64,000 nucleotides of DNA from Fragum whitleyi. Its lineage: Eukaryota; Mollusca; Bivalvia; Cardiida; Cardiidae. Under the pieces are notes generated by a model. The model made no database searches. It was not told the origin of the DNA and saw only the letters and a program-made list of their open reading frames with translations. The position numbers and the translations under genes are program-made. This document shows positions 1 to 10,900 of this stretch, piece after piece. The stretch covers positions 40,763,737-40,827,736 of the forward strand of contig OX411548.1 of assembly GCA_948146395.1 (NCBI GenBank). Reading direction: 5' to 3'. Position 1 is the stretch's first letter, and each line of letters opens with the position of its first letter.

Positions 1-696
1 ATCACTTATTTCAAAAGTTATGTCAATTTCTAATCATCATGTGAAGGACACTGAATCTGTTCCCTTTTGGTCCTAATTTCAGAAATATAGGTCTTGTACT
101 AATTCTCCTCCCATTTCACTTCTAAGTCATATTTTTGAAAAATTTAAAAACAAGGCATGTTGTAATACACAAATGCATAAGTTGAAAGAGGTTTTGTCAA
201 ATTTTTTAAAAAAAAGTTTGATATTTAGGATCCGCTCCGGTCTTGAATTACTTCCGAGGTCGTTGTACCCTCAAATAGTCCGGTTAGAAAAAATGGTGTG
301 CTCCTTTTGCCACATCGTTTTAATGTTTAAATAACAGTAAAGTGCTTGAAATAAGGTTCAGCCAAGTGCCAGACCTCTGCTACATTTCATGCATAGTTTT
401 AAATGAATCTAAGTGGGAACTATTTTTTCTGAGAGCCTGACCTTTGATGGTGGTTCCCAAGTAAGGAAACTAGTTTGTACCATGAGAATTTTTAGGGTGG
501 TTGTGCGCCGTTAAAAATTGTGGGAAAATGAACCGCTCATGAATGCATTTTCTGGACATAGATTTCAAGAACAAAGAATTTTCTTTCAGACTTGCAAACT
601 TTTATAGCCCAAACGACTTTTTTTGAGGAGCTACGTACTGTCAAAATGTGCCAATTTACTATATAATTTAACACGGCCAAATCAGACAGGAGTGTA
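1..696. other. No gene recognised
   Basis: I see no coding exon, RNA gene or clear repeat in this stretch. The short ORF on the minus strand at 537-740 runs into the left arm of the hairpin that starts near 697 and resembles no protein I know. If a third P450 gene lies to the left, its exons 1-8 must be outside the window, since none is found here. Confidence 0.5.
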
Positions 697-831
697 ACCA
701 TTTCTGCAACGGCCATTTTTGATAATAACCTTTTGACCAATCAGATAACCTGTTACAATTAAACTCTAGAATCAGGCTATCTGATTGGTCGAAAGCTTAT
801 AAACAAAAATGGCCGATGCAGAAATGGTTTC
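697..831. repeat. Long inverted repeat (hairpin MITE-like)
   Basis: Two arms of about 55 bases face each other. The left arm opens with AACCATTTCTGCA and reads through GGCCATTTTTG to ACCAATCAGATA. The right arm reads TATCTGATTGGT through CAAAAATGGCC to TGCAGAAATGGTT. The spacer is about 20 bases. This is the shape of a miniature foldback transposon. No coding capacity is seen. Confidence 0.75.
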
Positions 832-1141
832 TTCCAGGTGTCAAAATGAAAAGTGAATACCTATTGAATTGTTTGCATTTCTGCAAAGATTTAGGTGGTA
901 AGTGACAGGAAAAGATGTTATCTTTACAATGCAATAAGTAATGTAGAGCATCATATTGAACATGGAGTTATAGGTGTAAATTGGACTTGCGCGATCTCGG
1001 CCGACCAGATTTTATGCACGAAAGTGGGAAGTTCGGGACCTTGTCTATATTATGTATTGTGATAGAAAAAAATATTTTAATGAATATTTGTGATTAATAT
1101 TTGGTAAAATTACACTATCCCCACCCGTGTTGGCTACCTGT

Positions 1142-1266
1142 GGTTTACCAGGTGTAGAAGATCGTCCAAACCTTAGCTACACTGAAGCTGTTCTACATGA
1201 GAGTATGAGATTGGCCAGTGTAGCACCGTCTGGAGTGTTATATTCCATAATGATAAACATTGAATT
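1142..1266 (+). pseudogene. Relic of P450 exon 9 (third gene copy)
   Basis: Translated in frame from 1142, this gives a K-helix region starting GLPGVEDRPNLSYTEAVLHE and continuing with SMRLASVAPSG. It is clearly homologous to exon 9 of genes A and B, including the ExxR motif (ESMR). The frame is open across the exon. The 3' end lines up with the donor position of the other copies, but the next bases are GTGTGA, not GTAAGT. The 5' end lacks an AG at the usual place; a CAG at 1149-1151 could serve as an alternative acceptor. No exon 10 is found between here and gene A, so this is an orphan exon: a decayed P450 gene or the tail of a truncated copy lying mainly to the left of the window. Confidence 0.75.
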
Positions 1267-1320
1267 GTGTGAGTTTGCACTATTCCATAATGATAGACAC
1301 TGAATTTTGTGAGTTAGCAA
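1241..1320. repeat. 40-bp tandem duplication over exon relic end
   Basis: Two adjacent 40-base units (1241-1280 and 1281-1320) both start TATTCCATAATGATA and differ at a few positions. The first unit covers the last bases of the P450 exon-9 relic and its donor-like GTGAG, so the duplication copied the exon/intron boundary. Confidence 0.8.
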
Positions 1321-1342
1321 TTCTGAAATTGCCATCATAATT

Positions 1343-1554
1343 TGAGCCTGTGAGTGACATTTTCAACGATGTGCCATGTGCGTGAAGTCGAATAATTGAG
1401 CAGCCTGCACATCCACAAAGTGCATTTAGAAGATAGCCTGTATGTTTAAATACACTTTCTGACCTTTTCTATCCACCAATCGCACAGTGAAGACTATTGT
1501 TATTGTTATTGGCCAGTGTCTTCGCTGGATATTGTTGGAAATTTCACGCAAAAG
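1343..1554. mobile_element. MITE with GAGCCTGTG ends, 3' end degraded
   Basis: Starts TTGAGCCTGTGAGTGACATT and ends near TTCACGCA. It matches the better copies at 29547-29795 and 42323-42568, which have inverted ends GAGCCTGTGCGT / ACGCACAGGCTC. The right terminal repeat is eroded here. Non-coding. Confidence 0.65.
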
Positions 1555-2431
1555 GTAAGTGATAAATAGAGTTAAAGAATACAAGGAATATCTCTATTCA
1601 AAAGTTGAAAACGCATTGGTGGATGTACCGTTGCTCTTGTAAGGACAGAAGTTGTCGTAATCCAAGATCCTTTCTTTGCTCATTTAAATTAAGAGAAATA
1701 AAACGGTTTTGAAGATATATGAAGCATCAGGCTAATGAAAATCATCTGTGAATGTCATTAAAAAGCCACTGTGTAACCTTCTTATAAGTATCAAAACCTG
1801 TCAAAACCGATATTTTTTAGACCGATCTTTTGACTTGCAACCAAGTCATTTATTATTGATTTTTAAAGATACGATATATTTGTGGACGTTTCTTTAGGAG
1901 TAAAGTATACATAACGCTTAATATATTTTACTGGATCCTAATTGTCCTTAATAAGCCGGATGAAATTGATTTAGTTATTACAATTAAAGGTAAATATGAG
2001 CATTTTTTGCGTGAAGTCTACGTAAAACACAACAATCAGCCAACTTTGACGGGTGTAGTTAAAATCCGCAAATGTAAACATACCTTCAGATAACGTATTT
2101 TTTAAACTGAATATGTATTTTTATCTTTACAAATAAAGAATGGTTCAACTTCCAGTACATGTTTCATCCTCGTGTTTGTTTATACGGCGTTTAAAGAAAT
2201 CCAGTCATTTTAATTTTTATTCTTGTCTTAATTTTTGAAAAAGTTCACAACGAACTTTAACGCAAGCACATTTATATCTTGAAACAGACAACGCTTCTAT
2301 TATCGAGTTGTACAGTAATTCTCATTTTTAAAAGGGGATCAAAGGATCAAAGGTGAACGCGTGATCAGAGGCTCTGAACCATTTTCATGGTTCTCACCCA
2401 ATGTCCATGTTGTACACAAACCTTTTGCATG
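1555..2431. other. No gene recognised
   Basis: AT-rich sequence with no exon-like ORF, no splice-framed P450 homology and no repeat I can match elsewhere in the window. Confidence 0.5.
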
Positions 2432-2876
2432 TACAGTTGAAAACATCGTGAAATTGACATGATGAATGAGTTTGAAATGATTTTGGAATGAAATTGAATG
2501 TGATGTCGAGCAAGTTTTGAGTGACATTGAAGGGGGGGGGGATAATCCAATATGGCTAATTTTGTTCAAGATGAACAAAATAAGTTTAATTGATTACCTC
2601 CCTTTGATAAAATTGTACGTAATTTTCCGTTTGTGTGTCTTCATAGACCAATTAGATAATTTAAGGTCCATACCAGCAAATTCGTTGAACAATAAGATAG
2701 ATTTAAATTAAATGTTGATCTTCTTGCTCGATTTCAAAATATTTTTTAAAAAGATTTTGGAACGTTTTGATCGATTTGAGCGAGTGTTTGGACCCAATAA
2801 TTGGAGAGCTGAACGAGCGATTTTGAATGATTTTGATCGAGGTAACTGTCAATTTCACGATGAAATTAACTGTAGT
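2432..2876. mobile_element. Foldback MITE, family M (copy 1)
   Basis: This is a copy of a family found about eight times in the window. Hallmarks are a terminal part containing TTTGATCGAGGTAACTGTCA followed by TTTCACGATGAAATTAACTG, a middle with GATTACCTCCCTTT, and internal runs of ATTTTGAATGATTTTGATC type. In complete copies the two ends are inverted versions of each other. Non-coding; the short ORFs here are repeat shadows. The left boundary is approximate. Confidence 0.65.
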
Positions 2877-3121
2877 ATCCCTGCAAAATCGCACCGTCCA
2901 GTCATAGCCTACAGTGACTAAACGTTTACTATGTAATTAGTTATTGCGGGGAATATTGAGACAGGCCTTTTCAAATGTCTCAAATACAGTTAGTATTCTG
3001 CGTAATAAATGAACTGGCAGAGCGTGGCTTAACCGTGACGTAATTTGGCGAGTTTACTTTTAAGTAGCAAAGGTTCTTTCAAATTGAAGTTGGTAATCAT
3101 CGTTAACGCGTGCAAATAACT

Positions 3122-4713
3122 GGTGCCTCTTTCAAGAAAGGTCCTACGATTGAAATTCGGTCGTATAGCAATCGTACGATAAAAATTGGCTTTCAAGAAA
3201 CTTTTTTGGCTTTCAAGAAACACGTCGTATCGTGAAATCTACGATAAAAACTGCGACACCTTCAGACCAGTCGTTAATTTTACGATTTTGTCCTTATGTG
3301 CCTCAAATTTTCTCAGATTCCTTTCTTGCTCTCGCGAAGGTGAGAACGATTATTTAGCTTTGTACATGTCAAATTTCATAGTACGATATTGTGTAATAAA
3401 CAAGATATATCGAAAATAATTGGTGCACCATCATTTCGATGTTTGATTTTACTCTGCGATAATCGTACGATTGTCGTATAATGTTTACATAAATGTATTA
3501 AGTTGTTGTTTTTACCGTAAGAATCGACCCTTTTATGATCATGCCTGAAAACGTTTGTTTACCCTCCCCTTCCTTGTGACACATGTTTAGAAAGAATACG
3601 AAAGTGGCCGAAACTGAATCAATAGATTTTTTACACATATATAACTTACTTACTTTTCTAAAAACAGACTATTCTCACTTTAAGCAATCTAGATTACTCA
3701 GCCTACGGTAAAAACTAAACAATTACGCAAAGCTGCGAAAAAAAAAACCAAAACAAAAAAAAACCCGCTGCTCTCGATCATTTTTTTTTTTTTTTTTTTT
3801 GCTCTTTTTGTCCAATATAAACTGAGCAAATAAGCAACAAAATACAATAATTGAATGGTGATACTTAGCCAGATGAAACATGTCTAAGCTAAATGTAACT
3901 GTTGTAGTTAAACGGATACGTCAACGAAAACTGCACTAGAACCATTGGTTAAAGTTATCTGTAATTTTGCCTTTAAGCGATGGAATACAATATATATCTA
4001 TACTTCGTTTCAATACCTTCCGTATACACACAAACCTTTACAGATTGGAAGAATTACATATAAAAATACCAATAAGAAAAATGGATGAGTCATTTTTTTC
4101 ATCTTTCCTTTCTAACAATGTTGTATTCTTATACATGCAACTAAATTACCATAAAACAACAAACCAAGGAAACAACAATGATAATAAAGTCATTCACCAA
4201 AAACTTGGTGCAGATGATCATTAATTAGAGTATGTACATTTTTACCAAGCTGGCCAATGTTCGATTGCTCCACATTCGCGCCGATGGCCGGTGTACTTTC
4301 ATTGGCAAGGAATTCCACAGTGAAAGCTAAATTCACTATGCAATTATTAGAACTTGCATATTTTGATATAGATATTAAAATAATTACGAAAATTATGTAG
4401 TTAGAAGAATTTAGTTAAAAAAAACTTGATAAGCATGCATTCATATACAGGTAAATCGCTATTCTTCGGTCAGTTTGCTGATTGACACTTTTTCTGTATT
4501 GTAAAAAGCGGACAATTTACCCACTTACCCGGACTTTATATAATATGATCAGCACGTGCAGATGTGAAAGATCAACTTTACGATAATTTTATGAGTTCGT
4601 ATAGTCTGCGATTTTTAACGATATTTTTGTGAAAGCCGTTTACGACCGTCTTAAATTTAATCGTACGATGACTTTAAGATTAATCGTACGATATTTTTCT
4701 TGAAAGAGGCCCC
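3122..4713. mobile_element. Non-autonomous DNA transposon with inverted ends
   Basis: The left end reads GGTGCCTCTTTCAAGAAA, followed by several ATCGTACGAT-type motifs. The right end is the inverted counterpart, with TTTCTTGAAAGAGGCCCC preceded by AATCGTACGAT motifs. No transposase is seen inside. The interior has an A-rich tract near 3737-3765, a run of 22 T at 3780-3801, and no convincing ORF. Target-site duplication could not be fixed by eye. Confidence 0.65.
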
Positions 4714-4749
4714 TGGATCCTAAAACCTAAAGGCCTCACATTTCATCGA

Positions 4750-4817
4750 TTGGTTACCAAGGCCTCGTAACTTCAGCTTGATTAAGCTGAAGTTACGAGG
4801 ATTTGGTTACCAATCTA
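4750..4817. repeat. Near-perfect palindrome
   Basis: A 38-base core (4763-4800) folds as CCTCGTAACTTCAGCTT / AAGCTGAAGTTACGAGG around a GATT loop. It is bracketed by a second inverted pair, ATTGGTTACCAA and TTGGTTACCAAT. Similar palindromes with an AGCTT core occur near 8436 and 47207. Confidence 0.8.
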
Positions 4818-4958
4818 AGATTTAAGGGCTCGAGTTATTTAAGTCGACTCTCTTTAGAAGTAGGGTTATTTTATATAAAAGCTGATTTCCCTTAACCTTA
4901 AGTGCAACGACCCGTTACTTAGGCTCCGCCCTGCCAGGGCATTTATCATGGATAATAA

Positions 4959-5454
4959 CACCGTGAAATTAACATTTACCTCGATCAAAAGCATTCTGAT
5001 TCGCTCATCGTACAGTTAACAACATCGTTAAATTGACAAGTTGAATGATTATGGAATGATTTAGGAATGAAATTGAATGAATGTGTGGAACGACTTTTGA
5101 GTGAATTTAATTGGAGGTAATCCTGCATTGCAAATTTTGTTCAGGATGGACAAAATTAGCAATATTGATTACCTCCCTTTTATAGAATGTGCATACAAGT
5201 TCTATACATAGCTCCCTAATCTCAAGAACCTGTCAGACGCTTACAATATTTCAATTAAATAAGTGAAATCCCGATTTAATTCCCGGCTATTTTTATTTTG
5301 AACGTAGTTGTTGTTATATGTTTTTCAGTGAGTTTGGAGCGTTTTTGAATGATTTGAGTGAGTGTCTGGAATGAATGAATGAATGGAGCGCTGAGTGAGC
5401 GATTTAGAATGGTTTTGATTGAGTTAAATGTCAATTTCTCGATGAAATTAACTG
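4959..5454. mobile_element. Foldback MITE, family M (copy 2, most complete)
   Basis: Begins CCGTGAAATTAACATTTACC, followed by TCGATCAAAAGCATTCTGAT, and ends with the inverted form (TTTTGATTGAGTTAAATGTC, then GATGAAATTAACTG). This defines the terminal inverted repeat of the family. The middle contains AATTTTGTTCAGGATGGACA and GATTACCTCCCTTT. Non-coding. Confidence 0.75.
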
Positions 5455-5739
5455 AATACCTACTTGTGGGGATAGCATCTTAAGGCAATGTAAAAGAACA
5501 TGCGAGAAATCCATTTTAAGGTGCCAGGAATCCATTGCCAATTACCCCAACCTCAACAATGTGACTGAAAATGTTAATTGTGGCGTCAGATTGACTAAAA
5601 TCGTATCCCACGAACGGCGACAATAATGCCCTGACGACGACTCGCTGGCATTCGGCCAATTGAATTAGAAAATAGAAAGAAAAGTTTATGTGTTTATTTG
5701 CTCTACTTGCCGAAGGCCTGTGAGCTTTTGTCATTGAGA

Positions 5740-6345
5740 TGTGCCCGTCTAGTCCGTCAGTCCGTCCGTGCGTCCGTCCGTGCGTATCTTTTTTCTTTAA
5801 AGGTCTTCTCCTAAACAACTAAAGATGATTTTACGAAATTGGTAGAAATTTTCCTTGGGTGACCCTCTTCTTAAATTGTTAAAGAATTTTTTATTGGCCC
5901 CCAGTGCGTGGCAGGGCGTAGCATTTTTTTATTTCATTTTAAAGACTTTAAAAATATTCTCCTCTAAAAGATATTTCGATTGACCCCTTAATATGGGCGT
6001 TGCAAGACGGGGCTTACTTTCCATATAAAATCTTCAAAAAATCTTTTCCTCCAAAACCATTAGGCCAATTTCAAAGAAAATTGACATTGATGATCCTTGG
6101 GTAACCCTTTACTAACATTGTTAAAGAATTTTCGATTGACTTCAAATAAGGGCATGGTAGGACAGGGCTTATTTTCACATTAAAATCTTTAAAAATCTTC
6201 TCCTCTAACACCATTGGGCCGATTTCAATAAAACTTGGCATGGATGTTTCTTGGGTGACTACTCCCCACTCATTTTAGCCAATTTCGATGAAACTTGGCA
6301 TGAATATTCCTTTACCTAAATTAGTAATGATTTTGATTGGATCAT
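5740..6345. repeat. Satellite-cored element, degenerate units
   Basis: Starts with a run of GTCCGTCC/GTGCGTCC repeats (about 5753-5786), then three to four degenerate units of roughly 120-150 bases. Recurring anchors are TTGGGTGACC, TCTTCTCCTC, GGGCCGATTTCAATAAAACT and GTTAAAGAATTTT. A related block lies at 18890-19830. The 100-codon minus-strand ORF over 5516-5818 is a shadow of this repeat. From 6346 to 7275 nothing is recognised. Confidence 0.7.
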
Positions 6346-7275
6346 GAATGTTGATGTGGCTAGGCAGGGAATGCACGTTAATGGTGAATGAGTATTTTGA
6401 TGCAATATGGGCCAGACACAGTAAATCATTACAAAGTAGTTCTAAAGAGACTTCATTGAGACTTGTATTGAGTCAAAGTAAGCTTTGTTTGATGAAAGTC
6501 TTGAGATATTAAAGCCTATGGAGCGATAAGGCCTTCTTGGATCCCTTGTATTTCAATCTTAAGTATTGTAAATAAACCCTTTCAATCTGTTATCTTACAT
6601 AATATATAATCGAAGAATTTCGTCCTAATTCTTCACATTAACAATACAACGCGTGCATAATATTACATTTACCATCATTCGGCCACCGGTTTTTAATGTT
6701 TAATTTTTATATCATAAAATTGCTAGTATCCCCAATCATTTTTGAATTTTGAATTACGAGTTTAAACATGCTTAATGGGATATCAATCTTAAACGTTCAT
6801 AAACGTTTTTGGGTCCTGAACACTGGGTTGACCTTAGTGATGGGTAGAATAGATAGATATGTACAGGGAGACGTGTGCTATATGTAAGAGATAACTTGTA
6901 ATGCGTGATTAGGACTGCCAAAGTCATTGGTATGTAAATGGTTTCAAATCTTAAAATATTGTACGAAGAGAATTACATATCAAGTAAGTTATATTTATTA
7001 CAGTCTTGATAACTTCTATGAATTTTCAATCACTTATATATCAATATTGTATATCAATTTACAGCTTTTAGAAGATCTGATATTTTCATTAAAACAAGTA
7101 ACTATGCTGAATTGAGGTTACCGACCGGAAGGAAGATTCCACTGAAACGTGCCCTTTCTTATTTTCCGAAAATTGTTTAATTAAGAATTTTTACTAAAAA
7201 AATCTCATAATTAATAGCAGCGATCTCAAAAGTATTTTGTATTCCATTAAAAAAACAGAATTGATATTTGAATTA

Positions 7276-7639
7276 GAGGATATTAAATGAGGTGTCATTG
7301 AATGCCGAATTTAATTTCGAAATTTTGTTCAGGATGAACAGAATTAGCGATATTGATTACCTCCCTTTATCAAAATTATCATACAAGTTCTATAGATAGC
7401 TTCCTATTTCTTCAAAAACCTTTTAGACGCTAACAATTTTGAATTATATAAGTATAATCGCTATTTTCCTATATCCAAATTTATTTTGAATCGCGTTGTT
7501 GATTGTATATTTTTTCAATGGGTTGGAGCGTTATTGAAAGGTTTGAGTGAATGTTTGGAATGAATGAATGGAGCGCTGAGTGAGCGATTGAGAATGGTTT
7601 TGATTGAGATAAATATCAATTCACGATGTAACTAACTGT
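7276..7639. mobile_element. Foldback MITE, family M (copy 3), upstream of gene A
   Basis: Contains the family markers TTTTGTTCAGGATGAACAGA, GATTACCTCCCTTT, GGAGCGCTGAGTGAGCGATT and GGTTTTGATTGAGATAAATA, then an end with CACGATGTAACTAACTG. It stops about 125 bases before the gene A start codon. A fragment of the same family sits in the matching place upstream of gene B (47950-48040). Confidence 0.7.
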
Positions 7640-7765
7640 ACTACATATCGTCTTTTCGTGTAAAGTGATATATCACTCAAATTGAAGTCAAAATAGGCTA
7701 AAGATATGTTTCAAAAATAATGGTAATCATGATGCTTACAGTCATAATTATTAGGTACTTAAAAG
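7640..7765 (+). promoter_or_regulatory. Proximal 5' region of P450 gene A
   Basis: The last 40 bases resemble the same stretch of gene B: both have ATGATGCT some 35-45 bases before the ATG, then AGGTACT and an A-rich run. The start codon context has A at -3 in both. An AG at 7753-7754 (ATTATTAG before GTACTT) aligns with an AG in gene B, so a 5'-UTR intron ending here is possible. No definite TATA box can be named. Confidence 0.35.
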
Positions 7766-7913
7766 ATGTTCGAGAGCTTTCTTACCGCATCCTGGCTTCA
7801 AACCACCATAGTTGGTTTGGTTGTCGGCATAGCAGTATACAGATACCTCAGACACAGCAAATACAACATGCCTCCTGGACCATGGAGACTTCCACTTCTA
7901 GGGAATTCTTTAC
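7766..7913 (+). CDS. P450 gene A exon 1
   Basis: Codes for residues 1-49 plus one base: the membrane anchor and hinge, beginning MFESFLTASW and ending PWRLPLLGNSL. Donor GTAAGT. Another frame over the same bases is longer, but only this frame matches gene B and P450s. Intron 1 (7914-9569) holds an AT-rich microsatellite, a palindrome near 8436 and a family M MITE; the rest is unremarkable. Confidence 0.9.
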
Positions 7914-10900
7914 GTAAGTTGTTTTTTTTTTTTTATTAATTTATCATCATTTATATTATCATAATTAATTAATTAATTAATTAAATAATATTATAATAAA
8001 TATTATTATTAGTTTTATTATTTATTATTATTATCATTTATATTATGAAGTCATACATTTAGTACATTTCCATCTAGTAAATAAGATCTGTCATTTTTTT
8101 TTCACATAGGTTTTTTTCAGAAGTACATTTCCTTTATCAAATACAAATTCAAGAATTATTCCTAAAATTACGTGAAAAAAAAAGGCCCAGACATTATTAT
8201 CCTGCCATTCAAAAAGTGTTGATACTATTCGACCCGTCAAAAAAAGGGAACAGGGAACTTTGTAAAATACACATTTGAAAATACGTCGGATCTACTAGAG
8301 TAACCAGAAAACTAAGTGCAGTTGCATTTCAAAACTGACTAAAGGTTACCATGGGCGTAACTCCTATTACGGAATTAACACGAGTGCGTAAAAGAAATAA
8401 CCCTATGTTGTAAAATTTCGTCAATGAATGATCATAACATTGAAACTACAGCTTATTAAAGCTGTAGTTACGATGTTTTGACTATCCGACAACGTTCAAA
8501 TTATAAAAAGAGAGCAGACGTTAAGCATTCATCATTTATCACTTTTATCCTATATATTCTTAAATTGTCGCCTTCTGAGTGCGAATACATTTCAAAGTCC
8601 TAGAAACGCCTTTGGTTACGGTGGAATGTTTATCCTAGATTTAGCTATTTGCCTTAAAGCGAAAAGTATCGACCCTGGTTAACATGTGCGTCCTGGGCAG
8701 TCCAGCCATGCTGGGTACTATTCGCAATTCCTGGATGAAAGATTTTGTAATCACATACATGTACTAATTACGCAATTGACGTTGCCCAATGTAGTTGTCC
8801 CGTCGTAGAGACGTCACGAACAGCTACAGTTAGTTGCACCTTAAAATTTACATTTATCTCAATCAAAAACATTCTATATCGCTCATTCAACGATCCATTC
8901 ATTCATTCCAAACACTCACCAAAACCATTCAAAAAAGCTCCAAAATTTCTAAAAAAATTAAGATCAACAGCTACATTCAAAATAAATGTAGCTAGAGGAA
9001 AGTCGCGATTTCACTGACATTATTGAAATGATAATTGTCTGATTTGTTCTTGAAGAGATATGGAGCTATTTATAGAATTTTTGGTGAGTATTTCATTAAA
9101 GGAAGGTAATAAATATTGCTAATTTTGCTCACCTTAAACAAAATTAGCTAAATTGGGTTACCTGCCTTTTATATCACTCAAAACACGCTCTACTCACTCA
9201 TTAAATTTAATTCAAAAATCATTCCAAAATTATTCACCGTGTCTATTCTACGATGTAACTAGCTATAAATCTTGATCAAATTTAAATTGTGGGGATTGTC
9301 CCGATTTAAAGTGTTTCAAACATGATGAGAATAATCGTTATTTGCATCTGCACCAAAACAAGTCAACAAGTTTCGAGTTGACTTTCATGAAATAATGTCA
9401 TATCGAATGTTCAAGATATTTGTATATTTTTGTTTCGAAGAAATAATATTTAGGAGGAACAAAGGTTGCTTGGAAATTTAAGAACCCCTACTCATGTAAT
9501 TTCGGAGATTCCTGATATATTCGTGTCAAGATTCTCATATTCATTCCATTAAATTTCATTATTCTTCAGAAATTGGATCAGACAAACGTTACCACATCAA
9601 GTTTTATGAATGGTCAAAGAAGTACGGTCCTGTTATAACTGTTGGGCTAGGTACGTAATGATTAGAATGAATGCCATTTGAATTTTCTGGAATCCGGAAT
9701 ATTCCAGCTTTGACAAAAGTATGGACAAATATCAACTTTATAATATACAACAGATGATTTTAGGCTTAAGCACCTTATTTTTTTTTATTTAGACAAGACT
9801 GTTTTTAGACAATCACATTTCAGAATAATCCTTTCTCACAATTATTACATACAGTACTTCTAGCACTTTGATCTCGATGCTATTTTGCCAAAAAAATTTT
9901 TACCTTTCGGCAAAACATGGATTAAAAATCTCATAACGACCATCCTTTACAGCATAATCACCCAACTTTACAATAGAATTTAGAGTTTAATCGAATAATT
10001 CATGTTATCCTTTTTTTAGGTATTGTTTTTTTCTGAAAACGTGTGTATAAAGAAAAAAATACGTCTTTCTTTTTAAAAAAATCACTTTAACTGCAATATG
10101 CCATACTGGCGAATAGCTTTGTCTTCTTAAATATAATTTTCTGATTTGTTTCCCAAATAAAATTGGCAAATCTTATTTCAGGACCCATGAAAGTTGTTGT
10201 TGTAAACAACATAGATACAGCAATGGAAGTTCTGGTGAAAAAGTCAACAGATTTCAGTGGACGTCAAAAATCACCTTCAAGTAATTGAGCGTATTTTAGT
10301 TTTTGTAGGGGATACGGATACTGAGAATTTATCTAAAACTTACATTTAAAAACATTGTGAAAACTGACAAGGTGAATTGTAAAGGAATTATTTTGAAATG
10401 AAATTGATTGCGATGAGTTAGTTTTATGTGAAATCCAAGGGAGACGAACAAATATCGCTAATTTTGTTCGGGATAAACAGCATTAGCGATATTTATTACC
10501 CCCTTCATACAATATGGTTACTACTTTACGATAAAAATGACGTCATAATAATAGAGATTACGTAATTTTTACAAGCGTTTTATGGTTCGCGTGCAGTTAA
10601 GAAATAAATTTCAATTTGTTTTACCAAAAAAAGAAATGGATCACCTTATTCAAATAGAATATCAAATTTGTGTTCATAAAATACCAAATGAATTTAATAA
10701 ACTCGTTAACTAAAAACAGATAAAAACTCGACATAGCCTCAGTTTTTTAATCATTTATATCCTCCTTGGTTGAATTTTCTATGATGCACTAAATGTAGGC
10801 TAATTGTATCAGCCAGATCTTCGTGCATTTGCTGTACATGTACAAGGATTCTAGACTCATTTATCATTATTTTCATTATTATTTTGTTTTTCAGTTAGAA

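Noticed and set aside
5516..5818. 100-codon minus-strand ORF starting MFRRRPLKKKDTHGRTHGRT
   Set aside because: The start is the GTCCGTCC microsatellite read backwards and the rest lies in a repeat border. No domain is seen.
1300..7700. Search for exon 10 of the third P450 copy
   Set aside because: No haem-loop or PERF-like sequence was found, so the exon 9 relic was not extended into a gene.
7720..7917. 65-codon ORF over exon 1 of gene A
   Set aside because: It is in another frame. The frame starting at 7766 matches gene B and P450 signal anchors and fits the splice phase.
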